A stretch of 64,000 nucleotides of DNA from NCBI GenBank assembly GCA_034769895.1, contig CM068371.1:402271469-402335468 (forward strand). The letters are read 5' to 3'. Positions 58,570 through 64,000 of the stretch are shown here, in pieces. Source of the DNA: Magicicada septendecula (Eukaryota; Arthropoda; Insecta; Hemiptera; Cicadidae). The stretch's first letter is position 1, and each line of letters opens with the position of its first letter. Made by a program: the position numbers and the translations under genes. The notes under the pieces were generated by a model, which saw only the letters and a program-made list of their open reading frames with translations, was not told the DNA's origin and did not search any database.

Positions 58570-58800
58570 GACTGTTGGGTTTGGCGCCTGGCTTCTGACG
58601 TAGAGGTTACGTGTTCGATTCCGCAGCGTTCCACCAAGACACTTTCAGCTTCTAGGTTTGACTCAGCTTGCGAAATGAGTATCTAGGATAACGTTTTGGG
58701 ATAATAATTGGCGACCGAAACGTGTGCCAAAAGCCTATCCTGCCTTTGCTGAACTACGTCGCTGGTACAAAAAGTAGTCCTCATTATTTATTATTTAGGC
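58570..58800 (+). repeat. tRNA-derived SINE
   Basis: A tRNA-like head includes a weak A box (GTTTGGCGCCTGG) and a good B box, TGTTCGATTCC (about 58611-58621), followed by CGCAGCG. The body continues GGATAACGTTTTGGG, GACCGAAACGTGTGCCAAAA and CCTATCCTGCCTTTGCTGAA. This combination is common in arthropod SINEs. The end is AT-rich (about 58790). It is not a functional tRNA, because the stems do not pair fully. Confidence 0.6.
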
Positions 58801-60809
58801 CTGTATGACGTTATAGTCATTTGAATAACTTTAAGAAGAAAAAGAATAAACCTCTTTTGGATTCAACAACAGTCCTTAAGTTATTTAGTGTCCGTTGTTT
58901 TTTTTTATTTTCTAAAATATATTGTACCCGTTGTCACTAGCTTCAGCGAAACACAGAATATTTACCAAAGTCTGTAGGCTGTTTGCGGTTATCGGGGAGG
59001 AGCTGTTTTGAGGTAAACAAACAATATGTAACACACAAACATATAGGGAAAACCTCGTATAAAGGAATAAATTTTGCCATCGAAATCGCAACGAATCCCT
59101 TCACTTAAATTTAAATGACGTTAATTAACTCTTCCCGTGACAGACTAGAGCCATTACTAATGAATAATATGTCACTCAAGTGAAAACAACTAATTTTTAT
59201 ATCGAAAATATAGGTGTAACGTCGTTTTTTTTTCTTCCAAAACACTATACTTACGATGTTAATCTCTATGCAGATTTATTTGCATTAATTAATTAATTAT
59301 TAGTTATATAAAAATTGATTGATTACTTTTATAGGTACGTATATCTTTACTTAATATTGCCCCGTGATGTTGGAGCACCATATACAACAATATTTATCTG
59401 TGTTAATTATGTGCATAGATTATTTAATTATCTCTTTAATAAAGTTGTGATCCAAATGTATCTAACTCTGAGCTTGGGTTAGCATATACGATATAGTTAA
59501 TGTCATGTGTTGAACTCCCATATGCAATGTTAACAAATTCATTTCTTTAAATAATAAATAATTGTATGAATTGAGTTAGAGTTAATTAATTATTCACACT
59601 CAAACTTGCTACATATGAAATTACTTCTGACTTTAACTGTCTTCGAAACTTCTATTCTGTGCATCTTTCTGAGTAATTTAATTGATAATCGTTAACTTGA
59701 ATTATAAATATAGATACTGTTTAATGAAAGGTTAAGTTGTGAGTCAGGTTTTTACATAAATCAATAGAATACTAGCGAATCCATTCTAACTTACGTTTAT
59801 TAAAATCATTTTCATTCTTATTCATGTCATAACATTAATTTAAGAGCACTTACAAATCTTCAACAAACAACAAAATTCTATGCCACATTTAATAATTCAA
59901 TGAACGAATTTAAATAATTAAGTGAGCGATCAAATGTAGACTCTTCTTCGTCTGCAATGACGTTACTAACTAAAATGTGGTGTGCTCATAATTCGTATTT
60001 AGTATTTTACGTTAAAACACATTAAACATTTATATGCATGAAATAATCATAATTAACATTACACATATCAATCTTATGGATTCGTATCTATCTGACTCAT
60101 ATTTATATAACTTTCTCAGGTGGTTTGGTTCTAAGTGTCAGGTCAGTGGTGTTTGATAAATTACTAATTATAAGAAGAGATTAGTTTTGTACTTTACTCG
60201 TTCTGCCGTGATGTGTTGCTCCCATGATTATCCCTGCGTTGATGAGTGAGGTTAATCCATATAACACCCGATCGCAAACACTTCCCCACACCGCGACAGT
60301 CACTTCGAGCTTTTGAGTTTATTATAATACAAGTTGTGGCATTGTTCTCGTAATCGGTCGGCTACGTTTTACGCGCGTATGTGTCTATTTCGCGGTTCAC
60401 AGTTCGATACCGTATGCTTCTAATAGTTGTCCATACCGCACGACCACTCTTTTCGGCGCCTATATCGTTTTCGAGTTCATTAGGCACTTGTTCACAATTC
60501 TATTTACTCGAGTTGATTACTAAACATTGTAGTATCACTACTTTTCTGTAATTGTTTAAGAATGTCACTTCACAACGTCAGTATCTTTATGACGGTGAAT
60601 TGCATAGAATTTATAAAGATTGTTACTCGTGCTTCATCACGAAAACTACTGTTCCGTTTTACGCTTTGAGTCTTACTCGCGCACTTCCATTTATTCGTAA
60701 CAATGTCTTAATCGTCTCTACCGAAATACATTTTAACTTACGCACTGCCTTAAGTTCTTGTACTTGAACTATTATGAAAATGAAATACAAGTTCAATAGA
60801 CTGTTCGAA
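58801..60809. other. AT-rich then CpG-richer DNA, possibly 3' part of the right-edge LTR element
   Basis: 60190-60480 is CpG-rich with LTR-like composition. No ends or target duplication were found, so I do not assign it. Confidence 0.35.
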
Positions 60810-60998
60810 ACTCTGAGTAAACCTAGTTAAGAATTATAATAAACTGAGGCAAAGATCTTAATGAACTGAGCCAATGATTGTAGTACACTGAGATACAATT
60901 TGAATTAACTGAGCGAAAAATTAGAATTAACTGAGATAAATGAAGTAAAACTGAGCAAACTTTGTAGTAAAACTGAGCAAAATTTGTAGTAAAACTGA
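60810..60998 (-). repeat. degenerate tandem repeat, unit about 23-28 bp
   Basis: Around seven to eight units share AACTGAG followed by an AT-rich spacer. The last three (TAGTAAAACTGAGCAAA) are nearly identical. Confidence 0.85.
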
Positions 60999-63041
60999 GA
61001 GCGCGTCTCCCTGTGTAAACGGTTTTTATTTCCTCTGATGTTCCCACTCTTGGGATACTGATGAACGCTCAAACTTTCCACCAAATCATCTTTGATAGGT
61101 TCATTCCATGGACCTCCCTGTGTCCCTTCGTCTCCAGTCAGTATTTCCAACGAATTCTCCACCCTGTGCCGTTTGGAGAGGGACGTTCATACACGAGATT
61201 CGCTCTCTGGTCTCAAACTACTCTCTGAACCATCCCCTACAGAAGTTCCCTCCGGAATTCTCGTTCCTCATTGGCTGGTTGGCTTTCTCGACACGAATTT
61301 GACGTAGTCCACGTGGACTAGATGAGTCGCTGTCTTACGTACGTTGCCCCGTTCCTGGAATCAGTGTTAAGGCTTCGTTTCAAGATCACATCTGCTATTT
61401 TTGGTGTAGCGTGTCGAATTCTCTCATTGTTGGTACGCTGACGACTTCCTTCGTCAACTTATGGGTGGCGTAACATCTGTGCTCTACCGTAGCGTCACTT
61501 AGTCGCCTGTCCTATTGTCCTTGCATAAACCATAGTCTTTGAGAAGTCGCACACATGGTTATGAACAATACTCTCGCCGTTGGTTCTGTGTTTTTCTCGC
61601 TACTGGACAGATGTAAGGGTAGTCTCCTTTTGTCCTAATTGTGGAGTCGGGCATTCCCACGCATGGTCCAGTTGGCTGCAACATGTGCCGTACAGCTCAT
61701 TGTCCGTGAATAGTTTTTACGACGTCTTAATGGAAAGGCAAGGTTTGTTCCTTTTCGTCGCCCACCCTCGAACAACGCTAACATGTGTCACTTTTGACGG
61801 GCTCTAATTGCTGGTGTACTTCCCTCGCAATAACCCAAAAATTAAAAAAAAAATATATGAAATATTAATTATATTCAGTGTCCCCTAATATGATTTGTCG
61901 TGCAGATTAATCGGAACGACTAATTCATATTTCGCCCTTACTCGCGTACGATCACTAAGTACATTGGCCATCTCCCATTGGAACGAGTATAGCTGACCTA
62001 TATCTTCCTCTCGACTGACCTACTGTTGTTCAGAACCGTTTTTCCCCCCTTTTTTTCCATTTACCTGAGTGTGTAATTTATTGCTCATCAAATATAAATA
62101 CGAATCCATTTACAAACTATACGCTCTAGTGCGTTCCTAGATCTGTCTATACCTATACATTACATAAACAAATTGTAATTATTTTGTTTTCAAGCTAGCC
62201 TTCTACTTGCGCATACAATATAAACTATATAAATACTAGCAGTAACTTATTGCTTATGAATACTTCTAAAATTTTTATTATTACTTTAAAAATTAATTTG
62301 CGATTAAAAAACATTTTTTAAGACATCATATACTTACTTACAAACATTCATCGTAATTCCTACCCTCTGGTACTTTGAATCTAAATTCTTGTTAAACACA
62401 CGTATACTTATTTACAACAAATTAAATCGAATTTGTATAATTCTACAGGTCAAACAAACTTATTTTATATCCACTCTTCCTATGCTTATAATAAAATCTT
62501 AAGTTCAATATTTAATTCTAACAATTTATTACAATGTTTAATTCTGTTATGCAACTCAGTTGCTTATATCTGTTCTTCAATAAACAAATTTCAATAGTAT
62601 AACAAATACATCTGTTAATTAATTTACTATCTATACAATATATAAAATCTGACATTTTAAATTTATTACAAGTTTAAATATTCGTCTAGACAATTCTGAA
62701 TGAATTAACTAGTAGATTGCATTCGCGCCTACTACCGTTATTCTTTTTCATCTAGCTCGGTCTTTTCTCCTCCTATTCCGACGCTTAGCTCTTTTTTCTT
62801 TCTGCTGTCCATTAGTGAAGTACATATAGTCCTACTATAACATCGTCTCGCATGGAGAGTGTCCTTAATAACTACAAATCTACCTGTTGTCGTCAGCCTC
62901 GCCAGCTGAGCTTACGTCACTTCTCACCTCCCTCTCTGTTTATTTACTACTTCGCATGATTTTCAACCTTACTCCTTACTTATTCGCTTTTCAACAAACG
63001 TCTTCACCTCGCATACATGCTGATGCCGTGTTTCGCCATAG
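60999..63041. other. probable 3' noncoding region or LTR of the right-edge element
   Basis: It lies downstream of the integrase stop on the minus strand. Candidate polypurine tracts (minus) are GGAATAGGAGGAGAAAAGAC at 62763-62782 and GGAAAAAAAGGGGGGAAAAA at 62040-62059. Neither could be tied to an LTR start. No env-like frame is recognised. Confidence 0.35.
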
Positions 63042-64000
63042 TTACTCTCCCCTTACGTAATATGGTTTCAATAATCTCACATTGAATTTGCCACGTGTTT
63101 TAGTTTCGTCGCAATTATCTACTAATATATACGTAGATTCGCCTACAATATCTTTAATCTTAAAAGGTCCTGTGTACAATTCACAAAATTTTTCGATTCT
63201 TCTTTGCATCGCATCGGATTGGTAATGTGTCCGCACTAACACCAAATCTCCTACCTGAAATCTCGTCATTTTGTTCGCTTCGTTCACGCGTTTTGCGTGT
63301 CGCTCTCGTTTCCGTTTGATCCTAATGAATATCTGGTGGCTATCCACTGTCTCTTCTTTCGTATCACAGTTTTCCTTTATGAATTTCTCCCATACACGAC
63401 TCGGCTTTGTTCCGTGATGTGCTTCATACGGTGTAACTTCTATTGTTTCATGGTAGACTTCATTTATGCAACATTCTATGGTATTTATGAATTTAGACCA
63501 TTTTGTGTGTTGGTCCCCTACAAATATCCTAAATAGGTTTCCCAGTTGCCTATTTACGCGTTCGGCAAGGTTTGTTTGCGGGTTTCTTATCGCTGCGTAT
63601 TTAGGTATAATTCCAAGTTCATCTAGTCCTTTAATCCATTGTTTGGACGTAAACTGCGCACCGTTATCAGTGAGTATTGCTTTCGGTTTTCCACACTCAT
63701 TTACATATTGCCGGAGTCTACGAAGCGTAGCTACTGTTGTGGCTCTTCTAAGTGTATATAGTTTTACATACTTGGTAAAGTTATCTATAATGACAAGGAT
63801 ATACTTTACTCCTGCTGCTGCTGTTGGAAGAGGTCCATAAAAGTCGCCACTAATCAATTCACCTTTACTCGTCGGTATAATTGGCTTCGTGCCACCAAAT
63901 AAGTTACGATTGTTTGAATCCTTACATTTTTGGCACTTATCGCACGTCTTCACGTACTCCTGTACGCGCTTCGTCATTCGGTCGAAAATGAAATGCTCCT
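63042..64000 (-). CDS. integrase (C-terminal part of pol) of a second LTR retrotransposon
   Basis: The frame is open from the window edge to a stop at 63042-63044, over 311 codons, with no break. Domains from the edge: the end of a zinc-binding domain (TCDKCQKCKD); the catalytic core with SGDFYGPLP (first Asp), ILTDNGAQFTS (second Asp) and NLAERVNRQLG (Glu); then a C-terminal DNA-binding part (FQVGDLVLVRTHYQ, ELYTGPFKI). There are 34 residues between second Asp and Glu, one fewer than the usual 35. Unlike the element at 42-48 kb, this frame looks undamaged, so a younger copy may lie to the right. Sequence style suggests Ty3/Gypsy, but the clade is uncertain. Confidence 0.88.
   Translation of the reverse strand, partial: EHFIFDRMTKRVQEYVKTCDKCQKCKDSNNRNLFGGTKPIIPTSKGELISGDFYGPLPTAAAGVKYILVIIDNFTKYVKLYTLRRATTVATLRRLRQYVNECGKPKAILTDNGAQFTSKQWIKGLDELGIIPKYAAIRNPQTNLAERVNRQLGNLFRIFVGDQHTKWSKFINTIECCINEVYHETIEVTPYEAHHGTKPSRVWEKFIKENCDTKEETVDSHQIFIRIKRKRERHAKRVNEANKMTRFQVGDLVLVRTHYQSDAMQRRIEKFCELYTGPFKIKDIVGESTYILVDNCDETKTRGKFNVRLLKPYYVRGE

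Noticed and set aside
58575-58632. Possible functional tRNA gene
   Set aside because: A good B box is present but the A box is weak and the stems do not pair; the following sequence is SINE body.
60810-60998. CRISPR-like regular repeat
   Set aside because: Units are short, degenerate and directly adjacent with no unique spacers, and the context is a eukaryotic genome.

Overview
The window looks like a piece of an AT-rich insect nuclear genome. The reasons are the density and type of mobile DNA (Ty3/Gypsy LTR elements, many decayed RTE-like LINE pieces, mariner, Tigger/pogo, hAT and piggyBac relics, a tRNA-derived SINE), long microsatellites, splice-type exon borders and poly(A) signals. No bacterial operons, CRISPR arrays or rRNA genes are visible. 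A large, repeat-rich genome such as a cockroach or termite would fit, but that is inference.

Layout. 1-12 kb: possible gene-end exons at the far left, a broken coiled-coil gag-like frame with its tRNA-Lys-type primer site (3.07-4.74 kb), a LINE tail, a piggyBac-like element (TTAA sites) and a mariner deletion derivative. 12.2 kb: the best-supported host exon, 63 bp with clean splice sites. 12.8-24 kb: four TA-flanked elements, at least three of them Tigger-like, one hAT element with a perfect 8-bp target duplication, a LINE missing the middle of its reverse transcriptase, and a 121-bp (GT)n. 24-31 kb: mostly unassigned, but with a TATA/initiator promoter and a short first coding exon encoding a membrane segment (27.4-27.8 kb). 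31.5-34.2 kb: four LINE pieces. 34.8-40 kb: repeats, a 948-bp hAT-like element and a hAT transposase C-terminus.

40.5-48.5 kb: the main structure is a 6.1-kb Ty3/Gypsy element on the minus strand (42171-48268) with two 568-bp LTRs, 4-bp target duplications, primer site, polypurine tract, gag, protease, reverse transcriptase/RNase H and integrase. It sits inside an older LINE. Its LTRs differ at only about 8 positions by eye, yet its frames carry about ten stops or frameshifts. Two related solo LTRs lie at 56.2 and 57.9 kb. 49-59 kb: more LINE pieces, a pogo-like element with a zinc-finger-like C-terminus, and a SINE. The right edge enters a second, intact-looking integrase frame on the minus strand.

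Host coding content is small: one confident exon, one good first exon and several weak candidates, in the pattern expected of long introns or intergenic DNA. I did not find a new defence or metabolic system. The points most worth checking are the nested insertion, the mismatch between LTR age and coding damage, the three related LTRs, the Tigger remnants and the two host exons. All comparisons were by eye with no searches, so percentages and counts are approximate.
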